Below are positions 1 to 10,743 of a stretch of 39,095 nt of DNA, in pieces. Below the pieces are notes generated by a model. It saw nothing but the letters and a program-made list of their open reading frames with translations. It did no database searches and was not told the DNA's origin. Source of the DNA: Carex sylvatica (lineage: Eukaryota; Streptophyta; Magnoliopsida; Poales; Cyperaceae). How positions within the stretch are numbered: the stretch's first letter is position 1; the number at the start of each line of letters is the position of its first letter. The DNA is taken from NCBI GenBank assembly GCA_964058845.1, contig CAXKVR010000100.1:1-39095 (forward strand), written 5' to 3'. The translations under genes were made by a program, and so were the position numbers.

Positions 1-570
1 AATTAGAAAAAGAAGATGCATGTTCAATTTATAATACCAGAAGTATTTCTGAATATTTTATTTTTTTGGGAAATAGGTAATGACTTCCATTATGTGCGAC
101 CTGATGACAACAAATTAACACATATATAGTAACAATGTTAGCTTATATGTTGGCTTACCATCAGCAACAATATTCAAATTAAGTCTTTTTTCTGCTGATG
201 TAAAAACAATAAAACCCAAAACTATGACGAATTAACATGTAAAATTTAAAATCTGCCAACAATATTTAATGCCCAAAGAAAAACATACATGTTGTTAATC
301 CCAATATTTTTGAAACACATGTAAAATTATATTATTAACAGGTGAACTCTCATGGGAGACCACCTAACGACATCCTGAGCAGATAAGATCATATCCATGT
401 TTCGCAACCATATGCTTTTCCTTTGCAATAACGAAGAAAGATATAACCGTGCTACCATAAGTTCAACAAAGTAGTTCAATTACATGTGGTTTCATGCTCA
501 ACTTCACTGTTAGATTTGTAGAATTATTCCTGAAAATTTACATTAAAATATAAATTAATAAATTATAAAA

Positions 571-607
571 TAGCCCTCCCCCCCATCCCACCCCAAAAAA
601 AAAAAAA
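571..607. repeat. C-rich then A-rich low-complexity tract
   Basis: A run of cytosines and CCC groups is followed by 13 adenines. It recurs in every unit A copy, and in copy 3 the 14-bp deletion lies immediately to its right. Confidence 0.7.
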
Positions 608-690
608 TCACATAATAAAAATCATGACATACTTCATAGCTTTATTCAAAAAATGAGAACTTGTAGATATACAACAAGAATAACTCGGAT

Positions 691-884
691 GCTCTCTTTG
701 GTTACATTATCAGAATATCAAGACTAGCAAAATTGGTGTTTGTCTTATTATAATAGCTTGTTCTAATATTTTGTGATAATAGTTTGTTCTAGTAAGACAA
801 AGAAGTTTAATTCCCTATTCTAGCTCTTGTAACACCAAATAGTTTGTTCTCAGGAATAACCTATCCTCATTGCAACCAAACATA
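691..884. mobile_element. Candidate MITE (about 194 bp) in unit A
   Basis: The ends are imperfect inverted repeats: TTTGGTTACATT on the left faces a reverse-complement TTTGGTTGCAAT on the right. The interior has a 10-bp inverted pair (TGTCTTATTA / TAGTAAGACA) and three TAG(C/T)TTGTTCT motifs. No target-site duplication could be fixed and no superfamily is assigned. Equivalent copies lie at 4523-4716, 8341-8534 and 27212-27405. Confidence 0.35.
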
Positions 885-1100
885 TCTTGAATTAATGTTG
901 GGAAGATTAATTCATCCATCTTAGTCTCCAAAATTTGCATTTTTCAACAAAAAAAATCATATAGATTACTTCGATTTATCATTTGATATGATTTTAAATG
1001 AGGTGCCTTTTTATTTTTATTTTATTTTTAAATAAACTTAAATTAATAATCTGAAATTCTATTCAAATATGTAAACTTTGAAAACCACTTCCAATTAGTA

Positions 1101-1330
1101 TTTAAACTAATAAAAAAATTATATTTATATTGAAACTAATCTAATATTCATATTTATATTTAAACTAATCTAATATTCATATTAATATTTAAACTAATCT
1201 AATATTTAAACTAATAAAGTACTTATACTTATATTTAAATTAATCTAAGATTTATACTTATATTTAAACTAAAGTAATATCTATATTTATATTTAAACTA
1301 ATCTAATATTTATACTTATATTTAAACTAA
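1101..1330. repeat. AT-rich minisatellite, roughly 29-bp period
   Basis: Degenerate repeats around TTTAAACTAATCTAATATT plus a variable TTATACTTATA stretch, about eight units. Equivalent arrays lie at 4933-5162, 8751-8980 and 27622-27851. No coding capacity is seen. Confidence 0.8.
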
Positions 1331-1396
1331 TAAAGTACTTTCCACACTGTTATTTAAACACTATTATTTAAAAATGTGCAGTGTACAATTCCTATC

Positions 1397-1577
1397 TTTC
1401 TACATTGCTCTTTATTAAACGTCCGTGTAGCTCTCTCAAAGTTTCTACACTATTATTTAAACAAATATCCGTGTACAATTTCTACCTTTCTACACGGTTC
1501 TTTAATAAATATCCGTTTAGCTCTCTCAAGGCTTTCTACACTGATTCTTTAATAAATATCCATGTAGAAGTCTCACA
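1397..1577. repeat. Four-unit tandem repeat, 45-bp period
   Basis: TTTCTACA starts units at 1397, 1442, 1487 and 1533 (spacing 45, 45, 46). Each unit continues with a TTTAATAAA-like stretch and a variant of TCCGTGTAG. Equivalent clusters are at 5229-5409, 9047-9227 and 27918-28098, with a diverged cluster at 25519-25650. Reading frames across it start with GTG and look like chance. Confidence 0.75.
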
Positions 1578-2077
1578 CATATTTCGGACTTCCAAAAAAT
1601 CCTATTTGGTACACGATTTTTATGTAAAATTGTCAAATTCGTGTACAATGTACAGTGTACAATGACCATTTATGTAGTAGTTTATGATTCTTTTGTGGGT
1701 TGGAGACATACATTAATATGAAAATGCAGATTAGTAAGAAAGAATTATTAGAAAACGGTGTATTGGTCAAACCTGGATACAGAAGCTTGGGTGCAATTAG
1801 TGGCTTTCTTTTCTTTATTTTAATTTATAACAAACATACAACATCAACAGACACATTCAACAATTAAATTTTGCTATGATACTATTAACAAAAGAAGAAG
1901 ACATACACATCGTAATAACCAGAACAACAACTTATCTAGCTAAATATATATATACACACACTCACAATTTTGCTACAATAGGCACCCACTACGTACATGC
2001 TAAAAATAATTTCTAATTAATTTTAACATTTTGTTTTCTCATTGCAAAACTATCTAGAAAACTCTATTGAGGCAGAT

Positions 2078-2083
2078 TTTATT
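2078..2083 (-). terminator. Candidate poly(A) signal AATAAA of VPS2-like copy 1
   Basis: The minus strand reads AATAAA 87 nt past the stop codon. The same site is kept at 5910-5915, 9728-9733 and 28599-28604, and in the second lineage at 18825-18830 and 37696-37701. In the plus-strand relic the matching site (near 15833) reads AACAAA. Confidence 0.5.
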
Positions 2084-2169
2084 GTAGCCAAGATGCATGG
2101 ACGAGAGCATACATAATAGCTGTGATAGAATACAGAAATCGACCTTCGTGCAAATATATGTTTAATTGT

Positions 2170-2862
2170 TTATTTATAGCAGATCCCACGCAAAGATGCC
2201 AGGCTTTTCTTCAAGTCGTCTATCTCTGAAGAGGACCCAGGGCCCACCGTCGATGGAGGATCAACATTCCAGGGACTAGTAGTGACCGTTTCAGCCTTCT
2301 TGTTACTTGCAGCTATACTGTCCTTAGAAGCAGAGGATAACTGCGAAGCAACATCGACCCCAATGTCATCCAGTACCTTAAACTCTATTTCTTCCTCAAT
2401 ATTATCTTTATCGACAATATCGTCGATCGTCTCTGATATCATCTCAATTGTTGTATCAAGCTGTGTTGACTGCTTCTGAAACACCTTCATGATCTTTAAT
2501 TGCTTGGCAGGCTCCATTAGCTTGTATATGGCAGCCATGGCTTTTTTGGCACTTTTCATACCAACTGAAATTGAAGTTGTAGCATTCATAGCCTTTGTAT
2601 GAGCGGCCACACCTCTGATCTGTGAGCGAGTTCCTTGCAAATTTATAATTTGTTGTCTGAGCTGTACTAGTTGGCGTGCCAATATACGAGTAGCTGCCTC
2701 ATTGCCGGGTTGTGCAGTCTTTTTTATCTCAGCCACAAGTTTCTTCTCCTCCAACTGTAGTGATGCAATTGCTCTCTCGACATTTCTTGTGGCAACGCCC
2801 ATCTGTATTTTGCTCGTCGTTAGAACTTCTTTGGCTGACACTTTCTTCTTGAAGATATTCAT
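2170..2862 (-). CDS. VPS2: VPS2.2/VPS2.3-like ESCRT-III subunit, copy 1 (intact frame)
   Basis: A 230-residue Snf7-family protein. Family members polymerise on endosomal or other membranes and are disassembled by the VPS4 ATPase during multivesicular body sorting and membrane scission. The N-terminus is short and basic (MNIFKKK), followed by a charged helix (about 10-50, with QLEEKKLVAEIKKTA), a second long helix (about 54-110, RILARQL and LRQQI), helices near 112-150, an acidic stretch (about 152-160, DNIEEEIE) and a Ser/Pro-rich linker. The end (213-225) resembles a VPS4-binding MIM1 motif, but the usual arginine is Ser220. I chose the ATG at 2862; the frame is open upstream but only to a TTG. 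There is no intron, although the plant relatives I know are spliced, so a retrocopy origin is likely (inference). Expression is unknown. Confidence 0.85.
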   Translation of the reverse strand: MNIFKKKVSAKEVLTTSKIQMGVATRNVERAIASLQLEEKKLVAEIKKTAQPGNEAATRILARQLVQLRQQIINLQGTRSQIRGVAAHTKAMNATTSISVGMKSAKKAMAAIYKLMEPAKQLKIMKVFQKQSTQLDTTIEMISETIDDIVDKDNIEEEIEFKVLDDIGVDVASQLSSASKDSIAASNKKAETVTTSPWNVDPPSTVGPGSSSEIDDLKKSLASLRGICYK

Positions 2863-2900
2863 GATTCTTCTCTCTTGTAGAACCAATGGGGGGGAGATCA

Positions 2901-2907
2901 ATATATA
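2901..2907 (-). promoter_or_regulatory. Candidate TATA box of VPS2-like copy 1
   Basis: The minus strand reads TATATAT, 39-45 nt before the ATG, which would give a very short 5' leader. It is conserved at 6733-6739 (copy 2) and at 38525-38531 before the 37788-38486 gene. Position and conservation are the only evidence. Confidence 0.35.
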
Positions 2908-3832
2908 AGTGTAATAATTCCAAAAAACGACAATGCGATTCCATTAATAAATACTACAAGTTTCCAAAAATAAAATACCCATTATAGAACATTCTAAAAA
3001 AGAAATAAGCAGTACTATACCAACTATTCCTAAAATAACTATGCCTCAATTAACCAGTGTCTAAAAACTGCTTCAAAATCAACTCAACTTATGCGCAGAT
3101 CATCTAAAAATAAATTTTAAACAAAGGCTTCTATAAATTGAATGTTGGCTTGGAGAAAATAATTATAGCAAGGCTAGATTCTTAAGTCTCTCTCTCTAGG
3201 GATCAAGGCTCAGTGATAAATTAGAATAGGCTAGATTCTTAATTCTCTCTCTAGGGAAGTTCAACGGAAAATGCAACAAATACATTTGGTTTATTTATGG
3301 AATAATCATTAAACTTCCGTATTTAGACTCACATTTTATATATTGAATGTTATATCTACATGTAAGAAATCAAAATTATTCATTATTTTTAACTGTTCTG
3401 AAGTTCACCAGTACAACTTTGGGGAAAAGAATCAGTTGTTCTGAAAAAAAAATTTTTTGTGAAAAACATGGGTCAAAGTGTCAAACCCATATTTGATTGA
3501 TATGAGTTTTGCAGGCGAAAAATTAAAATGAGAAAATAATTTAGCTCAAACAATTGAGCTGTTAAAGCAGTAAGTACGAAAATGACAATTATGAAAGTGA
3601 AGAAAAATTAAAGCAAACAAAGTGAAAATTAAATTCGTGCGGTACTTCCAAGTCTTCTAACTTCAGATAATTCCAGTTCCAATCAGTCCGATTTGTTTGT
3701 TCTGTGTTTGCTGATAATAGCTCATCTATTGTTCAGGGATTTCAAAATATAATGTACGTGTCTTAACTGTTTTTCTTTCCAAATCTGACCAAAAATTTTA
3801 AAGTAAAATGAAAATCAATCGGAGAACAGAGA
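2908..3832. other. Upstream region of VPS2-like copy 1; no gene seen
   Basis: From about 2908 to 3385 this is clearly related to the upstream DNA of the second VPS2-like lineage (24372-24890), so the promoter region was duplicated with the gene. From 3385 to 3830 the sequence has no relative among the other lineages here. It contains a small inverted repeat, AGCTCAA / TTGAGCT (3543-3560), and no convincing reading frame. Confidence 0.6.
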
Positions 3833-6800
3833 AATTAGAAAAAGAAGATGCATGTTCAATTTATAATACCAGAAGTATTTCTGAATATTTTATTTTTTTG
3901 GGAAATAGGTAATGACTTCCATTATGTGCGACCTGATGACAACAAATTAACACATATATAGTAACAATGTTAGCTTATATGTTGGCTTACCATCAGCAAC
4001 AATATTCAAATTAAGTCTTTTTTCTGCTGATGTAAAAACAATAAAACCCAAAACTATGACGAATTAACATGTAAAATTTAAAATCTGCCAACAATATTTA
4101 ATGCCCAAAGAAAAACATACATGTTGTTAATCCCAATATTTTTGAAACACATGTAAAATTATATTATTAACAGGTGAACTCTCATGGGAGACCACCTAAC
4201 GACATCCTGAGCAGATAAGATCATATCCATGTTTCGCAACCATATGCTTTTCCTTTGCAATAACGAAGAAAGATATAACCGTGCTACCATAAGTTCAACA
4301 AAGTAGTTCAATTACATGTGGTTTCATGCTCAACTTCACTGTTAGATTTGTAGAATTATTCCTGAAAATTTACATTAAAATATAAATTAATAAATTATAA
4401 AATAGCCCTCCCCCCCATCCCACCCCAAAAAAAAAAAAATCACATAATAAAAATCATGACATACTTCATAGCTTTATTCAAAAAATGAGAACTTGTAGAT
4501 ATACAACAAGAATAACTCGGATGCTCTCTTTGGTTACATTATCAGAATATCAAGACTAGCAAAATTGGTGTTTGTCTTATTATAATAGCTTGTTCTAATA
4601 TTTTGTGATAATAGTTTGTTCTAGTAAGACAAAGAAGTTTAATTCCCTATTCTAGCTCTTGTAACACCAAATAGTTTGTTCTCAGGAATAACCTATCCTC
4701 ATTGCAACCAAACATATCTTGAATTAATGTTGGGAAGATTAATTCATCCATCTTAGTCTCCAAAATTTGCATTTTTCAACAAAAAAAATCATATAGATTA
4801 CTTCGATTTATCATTTGATATGATTTTAAATGAGGTGCCTTTTTATTTTTATTTTATTTTTAAATAAACTTAAATTAATAATCTGAAATTCTATTCAAAT
4901 ATGTAAACTTTGAAAACCACTTCCAATTAGTATTTAAACTAATAAAAAAATTATATTTATATTGAAACTAATCTAATATTCATATTTATATTTAAACTAA
5001 TCTAATATTCATATTAATATTTAAACTAATCTAATATTTAAACTAATAAAGTACTTATACTTATATTTAAATTAATCTAATATTTATACTTATATTTAAA
5101 CTAAAGTAATATCTATATTTATATTTAAACTAATCTAATATTTATACTTATATTTAAACTAATAAAGTACTTTCCACACTGTTATTTAAACACTATTATT
5201 TAAAAATGTGCAGTGTACAATTCCTACCTTTCTACATTGCTCTTTATTAAACGTCCGTGTAGCTCTCTCAAAGTTTCTACACTATTATTTAAACAAATAT
5301 CCGTGTACAATTTCTACCTTTCTACACGGTTCTTTAATAAATATCCGTTTAGCTCTCTCAAGGCTTTCTACACTGATTCTTTAATAAATATCCATGTAGA
5401 AGTCTCACACATATTTCGGACTTCCAAAAAATCCTATTTGGTACACGATTTTTATGTAAAATTGTCAAATCCGTGTACAATGTACAGTGTACAATGACCA
5501 TTTATGTAGTAGTTTATGATTCTTTTGTGGGTTGGAGACATACATTAATATGAAAATGCAGATTAGTAAGAAAGAATTATTAGAAAACGGTGTATTGGTC
5601 AAACCTGGATACAGAAGCTTGGGTGCAATTAGTGGCTTTCTTTTCTTTATTTTAATTTATAACAAACATACAACATCAACAGACACATTCAACAATTAAA
5701 TTTTGCTATGATACTATTAACAAAAGAAGAAGACATACACATCGTAATAACCAGAACAACAACTTATCTAGCTAAATATATATATACACACACTCACAAT
5801 TTTGCTACAATAGGCACCCACTACGTACATGCTAAAAATAATTTCTAATTAATTTTAACATTTTGTTTTCTCATTGCAAAACTATCTAGAAAACTCTATT
5901 GAGGCAGATTTTATTGTAGCCAAGATGCATGGACGAGAGCATACATAATAGCTGTGATAGAATACAGAAATCGACCTTCGTGCAAATATATGTTTAATTG
6001 TTTATTTATAGCAGATCCCACGCAAAGATGCCAGGCTTTTCTTCAAGTCGTCTATCTCTGAAGAGGACCCAGGGCCCACCGTCGATGGAGGATCAACATT
6101 CCAGGGACTAGTAGTGACCGTTTCAGCCTTCTTGTTACTTGCAGCTATACTGTCCTTAGAAGCAGAGGATAACTGCGAAGCAACATCGACCCCAATGTCA
6201 TCCAGTACCTTAAACTCTATTTCTTCCTCAATATTATCTTTATCGACAATATCGTCGATCGTCTCTGATATCATCTCAATTGTTGTATCAAGCTGTGTTG
6301 ACTGCTTCTGAAACACCTTCATGATCTTTAATTGCTTGGCAGGCTCCATTAGCTTGTATATGGCAGCCATGGCTTTTTTGGCACTTTTCATACCAACTGA
6401 AATTGAAGTTGTAGCATTCATAGCCTTTGTATGAGCGGCCACACCTCTGATCTGTGAGCGAGTTCCTTGCAAATTTATAATTTGTTGTCTGAGCTGTACT
6501 AGTTGGCGTGCCAATATACGAGTAGCTGCCTCATTGCCGGGTTGTGCAGTCTTTTTTATCTCAGCCACAAGTTTCTTCTCCTCCAACTGTAGTGATGCAA
6601 TTGCTCTCTCGACATTTCTTGTGGCAACGCCCATCTGTATTTTGCTCGTCGTTAGAACTTCTTTGGCTGACACTTTCTTCTTGAAGATATTCATGATTCT
6701 TCTCTCTTGTAGAACCAATGGGGGGGAGATCAATATATAAGTGTAATAATTCCAAAAAACGACAATGCGATTCCATTAATAAATACTACAAGTTTCCAAA

Positions 6801-7664
6801 AATAAAATACCCATTATAGAACATTCTAAAAAAGAAATAAGCAGTACTATACCAACTATTCCTAAAATAACTATGCCTCAATTAACCAGTGTCTAAAAAC
6901 TGCTTCAAAATCAACTCAACTTATGCGCAGATCATCTAAAAATAAATTTTAAACAAAGGCTTCTATAAATTGAATGTTGGCTTGGAGAAAATAATTATAG
7001 CAAGGCTAGATTCTTAAGTCTCTCTCTCTAGGGATCAAGGCTCAGTGATAAATTAGAATAGGCTAGATTCTTAATTCTCTCTCTAGGGAAGTTCAACGGA
7101 AAATGCAACAAATACATTTGGTTTATTTATGGAATAATCATTAAACTTCCGTATTTAGACTCACATTTTATATATTGAATGTTATATCTACATGTAAGAA
7201 ATCAAAATTATTCATTATTTTTAACTGTTCTGAAGTTCACCAGTACAACTTTGGGGAAAAGAATCAGTTGTTCTGAAAAAAAAATTTTTTGTGAAAAACA
7301 TGGGTCAAAGTGTCAAACCCATATTTGATTGATATGAGTTTTGCAGGCGAAAAATTAAAATGAGAAAATAATTTAGCTCAAACAATTGAGCTGTTAAAGC
7401 AGTAAGTACGAAAATGACAATTATGAAAGTGAAGAAAAATTAAAGCAAACAAAGTGAAAATTAAATTCGTGCGGTACTTCCAAGTCTTCTAACTTCAGAT
7501 AATTCCAGTTCCAATCAGTCCGATTTGTTTGTTCTGTGTTTGCTGATAATAGCTCATCTATTGTTCAGGGATTTCAAAATATAATGTACGTGTCTTAACT
7601 GTTTTTCTTTCCAAATCTGACCAAAAATTTTAAAGTAAAATGAAAATCAATCGGAGAACAGAGA
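3833..7664 (-). repeat. Unit A, copy 2
   Basis: Direct head-to-tail repeat of 1-3832, the same length and almost the same sequence. Its VPS2-like gene encodes the same protein as copy 1. This is the only copy with a repeat junction on both sides inside the window. Confidence 0.93.
6002..6694 (-). CDS. VPS2: VPS2.2/VPS2.3-like ESCRT-III subunit, copy 2 (intact frame)
   Basis: Encodes the same 230-residue protein as the gene at 2170-2862, including Ser220 in the degenerate MIM1 segment. The ATG at 6694 is preceded by the same TATATAT element (6733-6739) and followed by the same AATAAA (5910-5915). Flanks are nearly identical too, so the two loci would be hard to tell apart with short reads. 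No stop, frameshift or intron is present. Perfect protein identity fits very recent duplication or conversion; it says nothing about selection. Confidence 0.85.
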   Translation of the reverse strand: MNIFKKKVSAKEVLTTSKIQMGVATRNVERAIASLQLEEKKLVAEIKKTAQPGNEAATRILARQLVQLRQQIINLQGTRSQIRGVAAHTKAMNATTSISVGMKSAKKAMAAIYKLMEPAKQLKIMKVFQKQSTQLDTTIEMISETIDDIVDKDNIEEEIEFKVLDDIGVDVASQLSSASKDSIAASNKKAETVTTSPWNVDPPSTVGPGSSSEIDDLKKSLASLRGICYK

Positions 7665-10223
7665 AATTAGAAAAAGAAGATGCATGTTCAATTTATAATA
7701 CCAGAAGTATTTCTGAATATTTTATTTTTTTGGGAAATAGGTAACGACTTCCATTATGTGCGACCTGATGACAACAAATTAACACATATATAGTAACAAT
7801 GTTAGCTTATATGTTGGCTTACCATCAGTAACAATATTCAAATTAAGTCCTTTTTCTGCTGATGTAAAAACAATAAAACCCAAAACTATGACGAATTAAC
7901 ATGTAAAATTTAAAATCTGCCAACAATATTTAATGCCCAAAGAAAAACATACATGTTGTTAATCCCAATATTTTTGAAACACATGTAAAATTATATTATT
8001 AACAGGTGAACTCTCATGGGAGACCACCTAACGACATCCTGAGCAGATAAGATCATATCCATGTTTCGCAACCATATGCTTTTCCTTTGCAATAACGAAG
8101 AAAGATATAACCGTGCTACCATAAGTTCAACAAAGTAGTTCAATTACATGTGGTTTCATGCTCAACTTCACTGTTAGATTTGTAGAATTATTCCTGAAAA
8201 TTTACATTAAAATATAAATTAATAAATTATAAAATAGCCCTCCCCCCCATCCCACCCCAAAAAAAAAAAAATCATGACATACTTCATAGCTTTATTCAAA
8301 AAATGAGAACTTGTAGATATACAACAAGAATAACTCGGATGCTCTCTTTGGTTACATTATCAGAATATCAAGACTAGCAAAATTGGTGTTTGTCTTATTA
8401 TAATAGCTTGTTCTAATATTTTGTGATAATAGTTTGTTCTAGTAAGACAAAGAAGTTTAATTCCCTATTCTAGCTCTTGTAACACCAAATAGTTTGTTCT
8501 CAGGAATAACCTATCCTCATTGCAACCAAACATATCTTGAATTAATGTTGGGAAGATTAATTCATCCATCTTAGTCTCCAAAATTTGCATTTTTCAACAA
8601 AAAAAATCATATAGATTACTTCGATTTATCATTTGATATGATTTTAAATGAGGTGCCTTTTTATTTTTATTTTATTTTTAAATAAACTTAAATTAATAAT
8701 CTGAAATTCTATTCAAATATGTAAACTTTGAAAACCACTTCCAATTAGTATTTAAACTAATAAAAAAATTATATTTATATTGAAACTAATCTAATATTCA
8801 TATTTATATTTAAACTAATCTAATATTCATATTAATATTTAAACTAATCTAATATTTAAACTAATAAAGTACTTATACTTATATTTAAATTAATCTAATA
8901 TTTATACTTATATTTAAACTAAAGTAATATCTATATTTATATTTAAACTAATCTAATATTTATACTTATATTTAAACTAATAAAGTACTTTCCACACTGT
9001 TATTTAAACACTATTATTTAAAAATGTGCAGTGTACAATTCCTACCTTTCTACATTGCTCTTTATTAAACGTCCGTGTAGCTCTCTCAAAGTTTCTACAC
9101 TATTATTTAAACAAATATCCGTGTACAATTTCTACCTTTCTACACGGTTCTTTAATAAATATCCGTTTAGCTCTCTCAAGGCTTTCTACACTGATTCTTT
9201 AATAAATATCCATGTAGAAGTCTCACACATATTTCGGACTTCCAAAAAATCCTATTTGGTACACGATTTTTATGTAAAATTGTCAAATCCGTGTACAATG
9301 TACAGTGTACAATGACCATTTATGTAGTAGTTTATGATTCTTTTGTGGGTTGGAGACATACATTAATATGAAAATGCAGATTAGTAAGAAAGAATTATTA
9401 GAAAACGGTGTATTGGTCAAACCTGGATACAGAAGCTTGGGTGCAATTAGTGGCTTTCTTTTCTTTATTTTAATTTATAACAAACATACAACATCAACAG
9501 ACACATTCAACAATTAAATTTTGCTATGATACTATTAACAAAAGAAGAAGACATACACATCGTAATAACCAGAACAACAACTTATCTAGCTAAATATATA
9601 TATACACACACTCACAATTTTGCTACAATAGGCACCCACTACGTACATGCTAAAAATAATTTCTAATTAATTTTAACATTTTGTTTTCTCATTGCAAAAC
9701 TATCGAGAAAACTCTATTGAGGCAGATTTTATTGTAGCCAAGATGCATGGACGAGAGCATACATAATAGCTGTGATAGAATACAGAAATCGACCTTCGTG
9801 CAAATATATGTTTAATTGTTTATTTATAGCAGATCCCACGCAAAGATGCCAGGCTTTTCTTCAAGTCGTCTATCTCTGAAGAGGACCCAGGGCCCACCGT
9901 CGATGGAGGATCAACATTCCAGGGACTAGTAGTGACCGTTTCAGCCTTCTTGTTACTTGCAGCTATACTGTCCTTAGAAGCAGAGGATAACTGCGAAGCA
10001 ACATCGACCCCAATGTCATCCAGTACCTTAAACTCTATTTCTTCCTCAATATTATCTTTATCGACAATATCGTCGATCGTCTCTGATATCATCTCAATTG
10101 TTGTATCAAGCTGTGTTGACTGCTTCTGAAACACCTTCATGATCTTTAATTGCTTGGCAGGCTCCATTAGCTTGTATATGGCAGCCATGGCTTTTTTGGC
10201 ACTTTTCATACCAACTGAAATTG
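7665..10223 (-). repeat. Unit A, copy 3 (truncated by a rearrangement at 10223/10224)
   Basis: Parallels copy 2 from 7665 until homology stops inside the VPS2-like gene after 10223. It lacks 14 bp after the A-tract near 8271, which explains the 3818-bp offset to copy 2. It differs at a few other sites, including 7744, 7829 and 7850. Confidence 0.9.
9820..10223 (-). pseudogene. VPS2-like copy 3, 5'-truncated
   Basis: Keeps codons from about Ile98 to the stop, so the first 97 residues (helix 1 and most of helix 2 of the Snf7 core) are gone. Homology stops after 10223, where unrelated sequence begins. The frame continues a few codons past the break only to a TTG, so no normal start remains. The retained part is the same as in copies 1 and 2, including the C-terminal motif. 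The 3' flank and poly(A) signal are intact, but the promoter is lost. Confidence 0.88.
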
Positions 10224-10308
10224 TGTTCAATTACTAAGATACCACCTGATATATAGCTGTTTGAGGAACCAATATTTACTTTGAAAATTTGGTAGGATAT
10301 AAATTACT

Positions 10309-10526
10309 GGTAAAAAATATATAAAAAATCTGATTGCTTCCTGGTAATTTACTGGTAAATCTGGTACTGAAGATGTCTGCATGTGTGTATGTTTTAATTA
10401 ATACATGATTATATTCTTTTTTGGTAAAAAATATATAAAAACTCTGATTGCTTCCTGGTAATTTACTGGTAAATCTGGTACTGAAGATGTCTGCATGTGT
10501 GTATGTTTTAATTAATACATGATTAT
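10309..10526 (+). repeat. Tandem duplication, 114-bp period
   Basis: A stretch from GGTAAAAAATATATAAAAA to TACATGATTAT occurs at 10309 and again at 10423. The first copy carries about 10 extra T-rich bases at its end. Only one substitution was noticed between them (10441). It sits just upstream of the OTU-like fragment. The second-block equivalent is at 29180-29397. Confidence 0.85.
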
Positions 10527-10531
10527 CTCAG

Positions 10532-10743
10532 CTAAAATCACACCCTGAAATATATGAGGGATATGTTCCTATGGGCTATGATGAGTATATATCAAAAGAA
10601 TTTCAAGATGAGTAGTCAATCTATTTAAATATTTACTTGTTTTTTTATTCTTTTTTGGTTAATTTAGTTTTATAATATTAATTACTTGTAAGCAGGAGTG
10701 GTTAATGGGGGGCCACACCACTCTTCAAGCTGCTGCTGAGTCA
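10532..10743 (+). pseudogene. Fragment of an OTU-type cysteine protease gene (two exon-like pieces)
   Basis: Translation of 10532-10615 gives HPEIYEGYVPMGYDEY and then a stop. After a T-rich stretch ending in GTAAGCAG, 10696-10743 gives EWLMGGHTTLQAAAES followed by GTATG. Together these resemble the plant OTU deubiquitinase core, where an EGYVPM..YDxY segment is followed by an EWGDHxTLQAAAD-like segment. The second piece has splice-like borders, the first has no clear donor and ends in TAG. The regions with the catalytic Cys and the C-terminal His are not seen, so this is a dead fragment. Family assignment rests on motif recognition from memory. Confidence 0.55.

Larger units (their letters stand above)
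1..3832 (-). repeat. Unit A, copy 1 (3832-bp tandem unit with a VPS2-like gene)
   Basis: Position 1 matches position 3833, and the sequence then runs in parallel with a 3832-bp period. From left to right the unit holds a MITE-like piece, an AT-rich minisatellite, a 45-bp repeat cluster, the 3' flank, the VPS2-like gene (minus strand), its upstream region and a unique-looking tail (about 3385-3830). I saw only three substitutions against copy 2 (near 1250, 1395 and 1630). The left end may lie outside the window. Confidence 0.93.

Noticed and set aside
1101..1330. AT-rich array as a CRISPR or centromere satellite
   Set aside because: Units are degenerate, no unique spacers exist, and the array is only 230 bp; it is a minisatellite.
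1381..1665. 94-codon plus-strand frame repeated in all unit A copies
   Set aside because: Starts at GTG and is a translation of the 45-bp tandem repeats; no domain and no coding-type substitution pattern.
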